Assembly (NCBI GenBank): GCA_016926805.1
Contig: JAFGNV010000074.1
Coordinates: forward strand, 1 to 45,941
Direction: 5' to 3'
Source: Anaerolineae bacterium
Lineage (GTDB): Bacteria; Chloroflexota; Anaerolineae; 4572-78; J111
Length of the DNA: 45,941 nucleotides
In this document: piece after piece, positions 14,039 through 22,656 of the stretch
Numbering within the stretch: position 1 is the first letter of the stretch
Layout of the letters: each line of letters starts with the position of its first letter
Made by a program: the position numbers and the translations under genes
Notes under the pieces: model-generated
What the model was told of the DNA's origin: nothing
The model's database searches: none
What the model saw: only the letters and a program-made list of their open reading frames with translations

Positions 14039-16726
14039 ATGTCTGATAATTTACCAAGGGGTTTGCCAATTGACCCAACCAATATGGCCAAAGCCTACGA
14101 CCCCGCAACGTTTGAAAAACCCATCTACCAATGGTGGGAGGCGAGCGGGTTTTTTAAGCCGGAAATTGCCGGACCCACGGCCAAACCCTTTGTTATCTCT
14201 ATTCCTCCGCCCAACGTAACCGGCGAACTTCACAATGGCCACGCCCTGTTTGTGACCCTGGAAGACCTGATGATTCGTTACCAACGCATGCGGGGACGAG
14301 CAGCCTTGTGGGTCCCTGGCACCGACCATGCCGGTATTGCCACCCAGCTTCAGGTGGAACGGTTGCTTATCAACCAAGGTACCAGCCGGGAAGAAGTGGG
14401 ACGCGAAGAATTTCTGCGCCGCACCTGGGAATGGAAAGAAAAATACGGGGGGCACATTGTGCACCAACTCCGGCGGCTGGGCGCAAGTTGCGATTGGGAC
14501 CGCGAACGCTTCACCCTCGACGACGGTCTTTCTCGCGCGGTGCGGGAGGCGTTTGTCCGACTTTACGAAAAAGGTTTGATTTATCGCGGCGAATACCTGG
14601 TCAACTGGAGTCCCGGCCTGCAAACTGCGGTCAGCGACTTGGAGGTGGAATACACCGAAGAAGAAGGCAAACTCTATTACTTCAAATATCCCATCGCCGG
14701 AACCGACGATTTTATTGCCGTGGCCACCACCCGCCCCGAAACCATTCTGGGTGATACCGCTGTGGCCGTTCATCCCGATGACGAACGTTACCGGCACCTG
14801 ATCGGTAAAACCTGCCTGGTGCCCATCCTCAATCGCACTATCCCCATTATCCACGATACCTATGTGGATATGGAATTTGGCACTGGCGCCCTGAAAATCA
14901 CGCCCGGCCACGATCCCAACGACTTTATGATTGGACAGCGACACGGCCTGCAAATTATCATCGTGCTCAACAAAGATGCTACCATGAGCCAACACGCCGG
15001 GCCGTATGCCGGGATGGATCGGTTTGAATGTCGCCAAAAACTCTGGGCCGATATGGAAGCCGACGGTCTTACCCTGAAAGTCAAACCACACACAATGCAA
15101 GTGCCGCGCTCGCAGCGGGGCGGCGAAGTGATTGAACCGATGGTCAGCACGCAGTGGTTTGTGAAGATGGAGTCGCTGGCCGCAGCCGGGCTAAACGCCG
15201 TTCGCAACGGCGACATCAAAATTATCCCAGAACGTTTCGCCAAAATTTACTATCACTGGCTGGAAAACATCCGCGATTGGTGCATCAGCCGTCAACTCTG
15301 GTGGGGCCATCGCATCCCGGTGTGGTATTGCCAGGATTGCAACGAGATGATTGTGGCCCGCAAGGACCCCGCGACCTGCCCCAGGTGCGGCAGTAGCAAT
15401 TTGGAACAGGACCCCGATGTGCTGGACACCTGGTTCAGTTCCGGCCTGTGGCCGTTTAGCACCCTGGGCTGGCCGGATGACACGCCCGACCTGCAACGCT
15501 ACTATCCCACCGACGTGATGGAAACCGCCTACGATATTCTCTTTTTCTGGGTAGCCCGCATGATTATGTTGGGGTTGGAGTTTACTGGCCAGCCGCCATT
15601 CCATACGGTTTATCTGCATGGCCTGGTCCGCGACGAACAAGGCCGCAAGATGAGTAAAACCACGGGCAACGTGATTGACCCGCTGGAGGTGATGGAGGCA
15701 TACGGCACCGATGCTCTGCGCTTCACTTTACTTACCGGCTCAACCCCCGGTATTGACATGAACCTGTCGCTGGAACGGGTGGCCGGAAACCGCAACTTCA
15801 GCAACAAAATCTGGAACGCCACCCGCTTTGTGGTGAATAATCTCGGCACTGCTTTTGACGCCTCGGGAGCGGCCACCTGGAATCTGTCTGGTCTGACCCT
15901 GCCCGACCGCTGGATTTTAAGCCGCCTGAACCAACTCATCCGCAACGCCACCCGGCTAATGGATGATTACAACTATGGCGAAGCCGGTCGCCAACTGTAT
16001 GATTTCTTCTGGAGCGAGTTTGCCGACTGGTACATTGAAATGGCCAAAATCCGGCTGCAAGGCACCGATGTTCGCGCTCAATCCACCGTGCGGCGCGTGC
16101 TGGTGCATGTGTTGGATCGCACCTTGCGCATGCTCCATCCTTATATCCCCTTTGTCACCGAGGCGGCCTGGCAGCACCTGCCTCACGAATACGAAAGTCT
16201 GATGATTGCCCCCTGGCCACACCCCACCCAAGAAGTGGATGAGGAAGCCGAGGCCCAGATGACCCTGCTGATGGAGGTGGTTCGGACTATTCGTAACATT
16301 CGCTCCGAGTACAATGTGGAGCCGGGCCGCAGAATCATTGCCCATATTGTGGGAGACGCCCACTATGATATGCTGGCTAACCATCAAGAAATCTTGGTCA
16401 ACCTGGCTCGCCTTGATGCCGACAAATTCAGTCTGGCGACCAGCATCGACGAGAAACCGAAACAAGCCGTGGGGCAGGTGATTAGCGGCGGCATTGAAAT
16501 CTATCTACCGTTGGCCGGAATGATTGACCTGGCCGCCGAAAAGGAACGCCTGGAAAAAGAACTGGCCCAGCTGGAGAAATTTGTGGCCGCCAGCCGGGGC
16601 AAACTGAACAATGAGAATTTTGTCAACAAAGCCCCCGCCGACGTGGTGCAAAAAGAACGTGATCGGCTGGCCGATCTGGAGCTTCAGGCAGACAAGATTA
16701 AAAAACAGATGCTGAATTTTGGATAA
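14039..16726 (+). CDS. valS: Valine--tRNA ligase
   Basis: An 895-residue class I synthetase that charges tRNA-Val. Visible signatures: HNGH (65-68) as the HIGH box inside PPPNVTGELHNGHAL, the CP1 editing domain (about 200-340, with TTRPETILGDTAVAVHP), a four-cysteine zinc-ribbon-like insert (about 430-452, CQDC and CPRCG), KMSK at 537-540, an anticodon-binding domain and a C-terminal coiled-coil arm (about 825-895) typical of ValRS. The length is normal for the family. TGGAG sits about 12 bp before ATG 14039. It is controlled by the T-box leader upstream and ends in its own terminator. Confidence 0.98.
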   Translation: MSDNLPRGLPIDPTNMAKAYDPATFEKPIYQWWEASGFFKPEIAGPTAKPFVISIPPPNVTGELHNGHALFVTLEDLMIRYQRMRGRAALWVPGTDHAGIATQLQVERLLINQGTSREEVGREEFLRRTWEWKEKYGGHIVHQLRRLGASCDWDRERFTLDDGLSRAVREAFVRLYEKGLIYRGEYLVNWSPGLQTAVSDLEVEYTEEEGKLYYFKYPIAGTDDFIAVATTRPETILGDTAVAVHPDDERYRHLIGKTCLVPILNRTIPIIHDTYVDMEFGTGALKITPGHDPNDFMIGQRHGLQIIIVLNKDATMSQHAGPYAGMDRFECRQKLWADMEADGLTLKVKPHTMQVPRSQRGGEVIEPMVSTQWFVKMESLAAAGLNAVRNGDIKIIPERFAKIYYHWLENIRDWCISRQLWWGHRIPVWYCQDCNEMIVARKDPATCPRCGSSNLEQDPDVLDTWFSSGLWPFSTLGWPDDTPDLQRYYPTDVMETAYDILFFWVARMIMLGLEFTGQPPFHTVYLHGLVRDEQGRKMSKTTGNVIDPLEVMEAYGTDALRFTLLTGSTPGIDMNLSLERVAGNRNFSNKIWNATRFVVNNLGTAFDASGAATWNLSGLTLPDRWILSRLNQLIRNATRLMDDYNYGEAGRQLYDFFWSEFADWYIEMAKIRLQGTDVRAQSTVRRVLVHVLDRTLRMLHPYIPFVTEAAWQHLPHEYESLMIAPWPHPTQEVDEEAEAQMTLLMEVVRTIRNIRSEYNVEPGRRIIAHIVGDAHYDMLANHQEILVNLARLDADKFSLATSIDEKPKQAVGQVISGGIEIYLPLAGMIDLAAEKERLEKELAQLEKFVAASRGKLNNENFVNKAPADVVQKERDRLADLELQADKIKKQMLNFG

Positions 16727-16750
16727 GCTGTTGATCGTTGATTCTGGCAA

Positions 16751-16785
16751 CCCCGTGCGGCACGTCGGAGCGCACGGGGTTATTT
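16751..16785 (+). terminator. valS terminator
   Basis: CCCCGTGCG (16751-16759) pairs with CGCACGGGG (16771-16779), then TTATTTTTT. A strong Rho-independent terminator 25 bp after the valS stop. Confidence 0.85.
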
Positions 16786-16789
16786 TTTG

Positions 16790-17042
16790 CAGCAACAATC
16801 TTTTGGCAGGCTAATTTTGCCAATGTAGACCAATAGTAATTCTGTTTAGCCTACAATGACGTAAATTTTTATGATAAATGGCTATTTTGATAAAATAATT
16901 TGGATGGTATATTTCAAAAATAACAACTAAATAAAATTTTTTGTCAAAACTTGATTCCTCCGTACAATCTATCAAACAAGTTACTGCCCAACTTTGTTTG
17001 GTTGCAAGTAAATATGGGCGAGTATCAAAATAGGAGTAAACC
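16790..17042 (+). other. AT-rich upstream region of the lysine cluster
   Basis: No gene is seen between the valS terminator and dapB. The stretch is notably AT-rich. It holds a small dyad (TTGGCA near 16803, TGCCAA near 16817), the promoter at 16941-16968, and an imperfect inverted repeat AAACAAGTT/AACTTTGTTT at about 16974-16999 just at the predicted transcript start. It is too short and lacks the motifs of a lysine (L-box) riboswitch. Confidence 0.5.
16941..16968 (+). promoter_or_regulatory. Sigma70-type promoter for the dap cluster
   Basis: TTGTCA (16941-16946), a 16-bp spacer, then TACAAT (16963-16968), each 5 of 6 to consensus. Transcription would start near 16975, leaving a leader of about 68 nt that begins with an inverted repeat. 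Confidence 0.6.
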
Positions 17043-17801
17043 ATGACCAGGCTGGCGCTCATCGGCTATGGCAAGATGGGCAAAATCATCGAAACCCTCG
17101 CCACGGCAAAAGGGCACCACATCACGGCCGTTGTGGACCCTTACGCCGAGGGTTGTTTTCAAAAAATCACCCAGGAGGCACTTTCAGGGGCGGACGTCTG
17201 CATTGATTTCACCCACCCGCAGGTGGTAGTGAGTAACATCGAGCAGATGGCCGCCCTGGGTAAGAACATGGTTATCGGTACCACCGGCTGGTACAACCAG
17301 ATCGACAAAGTGAAACAGGTTGTCAATGCCAACCAGGTGGGTCTCATCTGGTCGGGCAATTTTTCCATTGGCGTCAACGCCCTTTTCAAGATTGTAGCAT
17401 ACGCTGCCAGGGTGTTCAATAACTTGCCCGATTACGATGTGCTGGGCCACGAAGTTCATCACAAAAACAAGGCCGACTCGCCTTCCGGCACGGCCACCAT
17501 GCTGGGCCGCATCCTGCTGGACAACATCCAGCGTAAACAAAAGCTGGTCTACAAAATGCTGGATCGGAAAATAGAACCCGACGAGCTGCACTTTTCCAGC
17601 AGCCGGGGCGGAGCTATTCCCGGCACCCATCTGATAATGTTCGACAGCGCGGTGGACACCATCGAGATCAAACATACGGCTCGAGGCCGGGAAGGCTTTG
17701 CTGCCGGCGCCCTCATGGCCACCGAGTTCATTCAACACAAAATCGGGTTTTACAATATCAACGATTTGATGGATGACCTGCTACCACAAGCTGACGAATA
17801 G
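17043..17801 (+). CDS. dapB: 4-hydroxy-tetrahydrodipicolinate reductase
   Basis: A 252-residue cytoplasmic enzyme that reduces the product of DapA with NAD(P)H in lysine/diaminopimelate synthesis. It has the Rossmann motif GYGKMGK (9-14 region), GTTGW at 79-83, SGNFSIGVN, and the catalytic segment EVHHKNKADSPSGTA with His139-His140 and Lys143. The sequence is shorter and more divergent in the N-terminal half than the E. coli enzyme, but all key residues are there. TAGGAG precedes ATG 17043 by 7 bp. It is the first gene of dapB-dapA-asd-lysA-dapL, with a promoter upstream. Confidence 0.95.
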   Translation: MTRLALIGYGKMGKIIETLATAKGHHITAVVDPYAEGCFQKITQEALSGADVCIDFTHPQVVVSNIEQMAALGKNMVIGTTGWYNQIDKVKQVVNANQVGLIWSGNFSIGVNALFKIVAYAARVFNNLPDYDVLGHEVHHKNKADSPSGTATMLGRILLDNIQRKQKLVYKMLDRKIEPDELHFSSSRGGAIPGTHLIMFDSAVDTIEIKHTARGREGFAAGALMATEFIQHKIGFYNINDLMDDLLPQADE

Positions 17802-17855
17802 GAATCAGCGAGTCGGCGAATTAGAGATTCAGCGAAACAGAGAAGTGCAAGTTAA

Positions 17856-17888
17856 CAATTCACCATTGATCATTCACAATTCACTATT
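17856..17888. repeat. CAATTCACCATT-type short repeat, intergenic copy
   Basis: AACAATTCACCATTGATC then ATTCACAATTCACTATT lies between dapB and dapA. The same CAATTCACCATTCACAATT-like unit recurs inside two membrane-protein genes near 31998 and 37791. Likely a dispersed low-complexity repeat. Confidence 0.6.
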
Positions 17889-17903
17889 TTAAAGGAGTAT
17901 AAA

Positions 17904-18803
17904 ATGTTTAGAGGTGTATTTACGGCCATTGTGACCCCCTTCAACAGAGATGAAAGCGTCGATGAAGATGCTCTGCGCAATCTAATAGATTTTAATATTG
18001 ACAACGGCGTGTCCGGTATTGTGCCCTGCGGCACCACCGGCGAAAGCCCCACCCTGACCCACGACGAACACGACGACGTGATCGAGTTGACGGTCAGGCA
18101 CGTCAACGGGCGGGTGCCCGTCATCGGTGGGACCGGCTCCAACAGCACCCGCGAAGCCATCCGGCTGAGCCAGCATGCCGAAGATGTAGGGGTAGACGCG
18201 GTGCTGCTGGTTAATCCCTACTACAACAAACCCACCCAGGAGGGGTTGTATCGCCATTTTAAGGCCATTGCTAACAGCGTGAACATCCCCTGCATTGTCT
18301 ACAACATCAAAGGCCGCACCGCGGTTAACGTTGAAACCCCCACCCTGCTGCGGCTCATCAATGATTGCGACAATATTGTGGCCGTCAAAGAGGCATCGGG
18401 CGATATGAACCAGATCCAGGACGTTATCAACCAAAGTCCCGACCACTTCAGCGTGCTCAGCGGCGACGACAACATCACTCTGAACCTCATCAAGGCCGGG
18501 GGGCAGGGCGTTATCTCCGTAGCCAGCAACGTCATCCCTGGCCAGATGTCCCGGCTGGTGCAACTGGCCCTGGCCGGAAACTACACCGAGGCTGAGGCCT
18601 TGAACCGGGAACTAATGCCATTGTTTGAGGCCGAATTTGTCGAAACCAACCCTATACCGATAAAATATATGCTTTGGCGGGCCGGTATGTGCCAGGAAGT
18701 CTACCGGCTGCCTATGTGCGAGTTACAACCAGCAAGCCGGGCCAAAGTTGACGCGGTTTTGACCCAAATGGGCCTGCTTGAAACCGTTCTGGTCTTTGCT
18801 TAA
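17904..18803 (+). CDS. dapA: 4-hydroxy-tetrahydrodipicolinate synthase
   Basis: A 299-residue TIM-barrel aldolase condensing pyruvate with aspartate semialdehyde. Schiff-base Lys162 (VAVKEASGD), Tyr133 (IVYN), Thr44-Thr45 in GTTGESPTL and Arg138 fit the classical enzyme almost position by position. AAAGGAG lies 7-8 bp before ATG 17904. The 100-bp gap to dapB has only short repeats, no terminator, so co-transcription is likely. Feedback inhibition by lysine cannot be judged from the sequence alone. Confidence 0.97.
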   Translation: MFRGVFTAIVTPFNRDESVDEDALRNLIDFNIDNGVSGIVPCGTTGESPTLTHDEHDDVIELTVRHVNGRVPVIGGTGSNSTREAIRLSQHAEDVGVDAVLLVNPYYNKPTQEGLYRHFKAIANSVNIPCIVYNIKGRTAVNVETPTLLRLINDCDNIVAVKEASGDMNQIQDVINQSPDHFSVLSGDDNITLNLIKAGGQGVISVASNVIPGQMSRLVQLALAGNYTEAEALNRELMPLFEAEFVETNPIPIKYMLWRAGMCQEVYRLPMCELQPASRAKVDAVLTQMGLLETVLVFA

Positions 18804-18849
18804 TATAGCCTGGCCCAGAACAACTTGGTACAGGTTTGGGTTATGATTT

Positions 18850-18878
18850 GTAGGGGCAGGACAATGTCCTGTCCCTAC
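18850..18878. repeat. Short palindrome between dapA and asd
   Basis: GTAGGGGCAGGAC (18850-18862) and GTCCTGTCCCTAC (18866-18878) are inverted with one mismatch and a 3-nt loop. There is no T-run, so it is a REP-like dispersed palindrome, though it could modulate the operon mRNA. Confidence 0.7.
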
Positions 18879-18932
18879 CACTATGGCATTTTTTACGCGG
18901 ATCGGTTAAAAATATTTTGAGGGTGCTAAAAA

Positions 18933-19949
18933 ATGAAGAAGCTACGGGTCGGCATTATGGGGGCCACGGGTGTGGTAGGCCAAAACCTGATTGACGTACT
19001 CCATAAACGTAACTTTCCTCTCAAAACCTTACGCCTGTATGCCTCGGAACGCTCGGTGGGCAAGATACTGGACACACCCTTTGGCGCAATTACCGTGGAA
19101 AACGCCGATCAGGTGGATTATACCAAGTTAAACATCGCTTTTTTTGCTATCGGCGGTGGCTGGCCCCGTGAAAATGCGCCCAAGTCCGCAGCCGGTGGTT
19201 GTGTGGTGGTGGACAACTCCTCCACGTTCCGCTACGATGATAACGTGCCGCTGGTCATCCCCGAAATCAACCCACAGATCATCGGCGCTGCGCCCTTGAT
19301 TGCCAACCCCAATTGCACCACGGCCATTGCCGCCATTCCGCTATGGGTGATTCACCAGAACTACCGGCTGAAAAAAGTCATCATCTCGACCTACCAGGCC
19401 ACCAGCGGTGTGGGCAACCAGGGCATGGCCGAACTGGAAGCCGAAACTCGCAAAGTACTGGCCGGAGAAAAAGCGGGACACGATACCTTTGTCCATCCCA
19501 TTCCCTTTAACCTGATCCCACACATCGACTCGTTTCAGGACAACGCCTACACCCGCGAGGAAATGAAGGTGGTCTGGGAAACGCACAAAATCTTTGGCGA
19601 CAACTCCATCCCCATTTCCTGTACTTGCGTGCGCATTCCCACCATGCGTGCCCACTCGGAAAGCATTGTAGTGGAAACCGAAAAGCCCATTAATCCCGCC
19701 GAAGTGCGAAAACTGCTGGCCCACACCGCAGGCGTTGAGGTAAAGGACGACATCAAAAACAACGTTTATCCGATGCCCCTCACCGCCAGCGAGAAGTACG
19801 ACGTGGAAGTGGGCCGTATCCGGCAGAATCTTGTCTTTGGCAAGTATGGTCTGGAGTTTTTTGTCAGCGGCGACCAGTTGCTCAAGGGGGCGGCCCTTAA
19901 TGCCGTGCAAATTGGCGAACTGATTGTACAGCAGCGGTTTGCCGACTGA
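18933..19949 (+). CDS. asd: Aspartate-semialdehyde dehydrogenase
   Basis: A 338-residue NADPH enzyme making aspartate semialdehyde, the substrate of DapA. It shows GATGVVGQ (10-17), DNSSTFR, catalytic Cys128 in NPNCTTAIA and the catalytic His in RIPTMRAHSE. Length and motifs fit the Gram-positive/archaeal-like short ASADH branch. It also feeds threonine and methionine synthesis. GAGGG is a weak ribosome site before ATG 18933. It lies between dapA and lysA in the same direction. Confidence 0.96.
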   Translation: MKKLRVGIMGATGVVGQNLIDVLHKRNFPLKTLRLYASERSVGKILDTPFGAITVENADQVDYTKLNIAFFAIGGGWPRENAPKSAAGGCVVVDNSSTFRYDDNVPLVIPEINPQIIGAAPLIANPNCTTAIAAIPLWVIHQNYRLKKVIISTYQATSGVGNQGMAELEAETRKVLAGEKAGHDTFVHPIPFNLIPHIDSFQDNAYTREEMKVVWETHKIFGDNSIPISCTCVRIPTMRAHSESIVVETEKPINPAEVRKLLAHTAGVEVKDDIKNNVYPMPLTASEKYDVEVGRIRQNLVFGKYGLEFFVSGDQLLKGAALNAVQIGELIVQQRFAD

Positions 19950-19974
19950 CTCTCATCCATTTTAAGACTCAAAC

Positions 19975-20108
19975 GCAAAGGCGCTGACTCAGAACCACAG
20001 AGATACTTGGAGAACGCGCAGAGTTTCACAGAGAGATTTAAAGTTCTTTCTCGGTGTAACTCTGTGTCTCCTCTGCAAAACTCTGGGTAACTGTAGGCGC
20101 CTTTTTTA
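19975..20108. repeat. Long imperfect inverted repeat between asd and lysA
   Basis: AAAGGCGC near 19978 and GCGCCTTTTTT near 20097 bound a fold-back region with inner arms such as CAGAGTTTCACAGAGAG versus GTGTAACTCTGTGTC. It resembles the widespread ACAGAG/CTCTGTG dispersed repeats; a shorter relative lies at about 12790-12860. The outer stem plus T-run could act as a terminator for asd or a processing site. Confidence 0.55.
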
Positions 20109-20140
20109 TACCGACTCGCCGTTAGAAAAGTCAGGAGAAA

Positions 20141-21400
20141 ATGAACAGAACTTTACCGTTTACCAAAGAACACATTGAAGACATCCTCCAACAATATCCC
20201 ACCCCATTTCACATTTACGATGAAAAAGCCATCCGTCAAAACGCCCGTCACCTGAAAACCGCTTTTGGCGGTGTCCACGGCTTTAAGGAATATTTTGCCG
20301 TCAAAGCCCTGCCCAATCCATTTATCTTGAAAATCCTCAAAGAGGAAGGTTTTGGCGCGGATTGCAGTTCGCTGCCCGAATTACTGCTATCGGAAAGAGC
20401 GGGGCTGATGGGTAAAAACATCATGTTCAGCTCTAACGATACACCGGCCAAAGAATATCAAAAAGCCAAAGCCCTGGGCGCAATTATCAATCTTGACGAC
20501 ATCAGCCACATTGAATTTTTAGAAAAACACGCCGGACTGCCGGAGTTGCTCAGTTTTCGTTACAATCCCGGCCCGCTGCGCACAGGCAACGCAATCATCG
20601 GCCAGCCCGAAGAAGCCAAATACGGCTTCACCCGCGCGCAGCTTTTTGAAGGCTACCATTTGCTCAAAGCCAAAGGCGTCAAACGATTTGGCCTGCATAC
20701 CATGGTCGCCTCCAATGAATTGGACAACGCCTATTTCATCGAAACGGCCCGGATGTTGCTGGACCTGGTGGTGGAGATTTCTGCCGAGGTTGGCATTGAG
20801 TTTGAGTTCATCAATATGGGCGGCGGTATCGGCATTCCCTACCGGCCCGACGACGTGCCGGTGTCTTACGAAAAAATTGCCGATGGCGTCAGCCAGGCCT
20901 ACGAAGAAACCGTTCATCGCCACGGCCTGCGTCCCCCCAAAGTGTTTTTGGAATGCGGGCGCATCATCACCGGGCCGTATGGTTATCTGGTTTCAACCGT
21001 GCTGCACCGGAAAAACACCTACAAACAATTTGTCGGCCTGGATGCCAATATGGCCAATTTGATGCGCCCGGCGATATACGGGGCTTATCACCATATTACC
21101 GTGTTGGGCAAAGAAGATGCACCACCCAATCACAAGTACGATGTCACCGGCTCGTTGTGCGAGAACAACGACAAGTTTGCCATTGACCGGATGCTGCCGG
21201 AGATTGAAATTGGCGATATTGTAGCCATCCACAATACCGGCGCGCACGGCCACGCCATGGGCTTTAACTACAACGGCAAACTCCGCTCCGCCGAGTTACT
21301 GCTGCGCGAGAACGGCAAGGTGGTCCAAATCCGTCGTCCCGAAAGGCCAGAGGATTATTTTGCCACGTTGGATTTTGAACAACTCGAGAATTTTAAGTAA
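20141..21400 (+). CDS. lysA: Diaminopimelate decarboxylase
   Basis: A 419-residue PLP enzyme of the alanine-racemase-fold family converting meso-diaminopimelate to lysine. PLP Lys55 (YFAVKALPNP), the phosphate-binding MGGGIGIPY loop, ECGRIITGPYG and the C-terminal CENNDKFA motif with the active-site Cys are present. TGAHGHAMGFNYNG is the usual closing motif. CAGGAG lies 5-6 bp before ATG 20141. dapL follows 24 bp later, so translation is probably linked. The sequence belongs to the longer, CENNDKFA-type branch. Confidence 0.95.
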   Translation: MNRTLPFTKEHIEDILQQYPTPFHIYDEKAIRQNARHLKTAFGGVHGFKEYFAVKALPNPFILKILKEEGFGADCSSLPELLLSERAGLMGKNIMFSSNDTPAKEYQKAKALGAIINLDDISHIEFLEKHAGLPELLSFRYNPGPLRTGNAIIGQPEEAKYGFTRAQLFEGYHLLKAKGVKRFGLHTMVASNELDNAYFIETARMLLDLVVEISAEVGIEFEFINMGGGIGIPYRPDDVPVSYEKIADGVSQAYEETVHRHGLRPPKVFLECGRIITGPYGYLVSTVLHRKNTYKQFVGLDANMANLMRPAIYGAYHHITVLGKEDAPPNHKYDVTGSLCENNDKFAIDRMLPEIEIGDIVAIHNTGAHGHAMGFNYNGKLRSAELLLRENGKVVQIRRPERPEDYFATLDFEQLENFK

Positions 21401-21424
21401 AACAAGGTTGTCTCAGGAGAAAAA

Positions 21425-22654
21425 ATGGTACAGCGAAACAAGAACATCACCAAGTTACAGGCCGGTTATCTTTTTCCGGAGATTGGCCGCCGCCGCAGGG
21501 CCTTGTTGGAACAAAATCCCGGGGCCAAACTCATCAGTTTAGGCATTGGCAATACCACCGAACCCTTGACCCCCCACATTGTGACCGGCCTGAAAAACGC
21601 GGCGGCAGGGTTGGGCACGCTGGAAGCCTACTCCGGCTACGATGACGACCCCAAAGGGCAACAATTGCTGCAAGACCTCAAGGCTAAAATTGCCGAAAAA
21701 CTGTACCATGGCCTGGTGAGTCCTGCTGATGTATTCATTTCCGATGGGGCCAAGTGCGATTGCGGGCGGTTGCAAGTGTTGTTTGGCGGGGATGTATCGG
21801 TGGCGGTGCAGGACCCGGCTTATCCAGTTTACGTGGACGGCAGCGTCATGGCCGGAGCCACGGGTCAATATAACAAAGAACTGGGGCTATTTGACAATAT
21901 TGTTTATATGAGCTGCACCCCGGCCAACAACTTCTTTCCCGATTTGGACAGCCTGCCTCCCACCGACCTGATCTATTTCTGCTCGCCCAACAACCCCACC
22001 GGCGCAGTCTCGACCAAAGCGCAGTTGGAGAAACTGGTCGATTTTGCCCGGCGCAACAAATCCATCATCATCTTCGACGCGGCCTACGCCGCTTTTATCC
22101 AAGATGAAGATTTACCCCGCTCCATTTTTGAAATTGACGGCAGCCAGGAGGTGGCCATTGAGGTTAATTCTTTCTCCAAGTCCATTGGCTTTACCGGCGT
22201 GCGCCTGGGCTGGACCGTGGTGCCGCAGGAACTTACTTTTGACGACAGCACGCCGGTGGCTAACGATTGGCGGCGCGTGACCGGCACGCTGTTCAACGGC
22301 GCGTCGAACATTGCCCAGTACGGCGGCCTGGCCGCGCTGGACGAGGAAGGACTAGCCGAAATGAAACAAACCGTGGGATATTACATGGAAAACGCCCGCC
22401 TCATCAAACAAGCTCTCACCGAGTTGAGCATCACCACCTACGGGGGGACTAATTCGCCTTACGTGTGGGCCGAGTTTTCGGGGAGAGATTCCTGGGAGGT
22501 GTTCACCGAAATTCTGGAAAGGGCGCACGTGGTCACCACGCCGGGGGTGGGCTTTGGGCCGTCCGGCGAGGGTTTCATTCGCTTCAGCGCCTTTGGCCAT
22601 CGGGAGGATGTGGTCGAGGCGACCCGGAGATTAAGAGATAAAATGGACTGGTAA
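21425..22654 (+). CDS. dapL: LL-diaminopimelate aminotransferase
   Basis: A 409-residue fold-type I aminotransferase that turns tetrahydrodipicolinate directly into LL-diaminopimelate with glutamate as donor, bypassing DapD/DapC/DapE. It has SDGAKCDCGRLQ, DPAYPVYVDG, SPNNPTGAV (Asn190), FDAAYAAF (Asp218, Tyr221) and PLP Lys252 in SFSKSIGFTGVRLGW, all specific to DapL rather than general aminotransferases. CAGGAG lies 5-6 bp before ATG 21425. It ends the cluster, 2 bp from the convergent bipA stop. The epimerase DapF and aspartate kinase needed to complete the route are not in the window. Confidence 0.96.
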   Translation: MVQRNKNITKLQAGYLFPEIGRRRRALLEQNPGAKLISLGIGNTTEPLTPHIVTGLKNAAAGLGTLEAYSGYDDDPKGQQLLQDLKAKIAEKLYHGLVSPADVFISDGAKCDCGRLQVLFGGDVSVAVQDPAYPVYVDGSVMAGATGQYNKELGLFDNIVYMSCTPANNFFPDLDSLPPTDLIYFCSPNNPTGAVSTKAQLEKLVDFARRNKSIIIFDAAYAAFIQDEDLPRSIFEIDGSQEVAIEVNSFSKSIGFTGVRLGWTVVPQELTFDDSTPVANDWRRVTGTLFNGASNIAQYGGLAALDEEGLAEMKQTVGYYMENARLIKQALTELSITTYGGTNSPYVWAEFSGRDSWEVFTEILERAHVVTTPGVGFGPSGEGFIRFSAFGHREDVVEATRRLRDKMDW

Positions 22655-22656
22655 TC

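Noticed and set aside
14051..15100. Long open frame of 349 codons opposite valS
   Set aside because: Antisense shadow of a strongly conserved gene; no ribosome site, promoter or recognisable domain.
16975..17042. Lysine (L-box) riboswitch before dapB
   Set aside because: The leader is only about 68 nt and lacks the conserved L-box elements.
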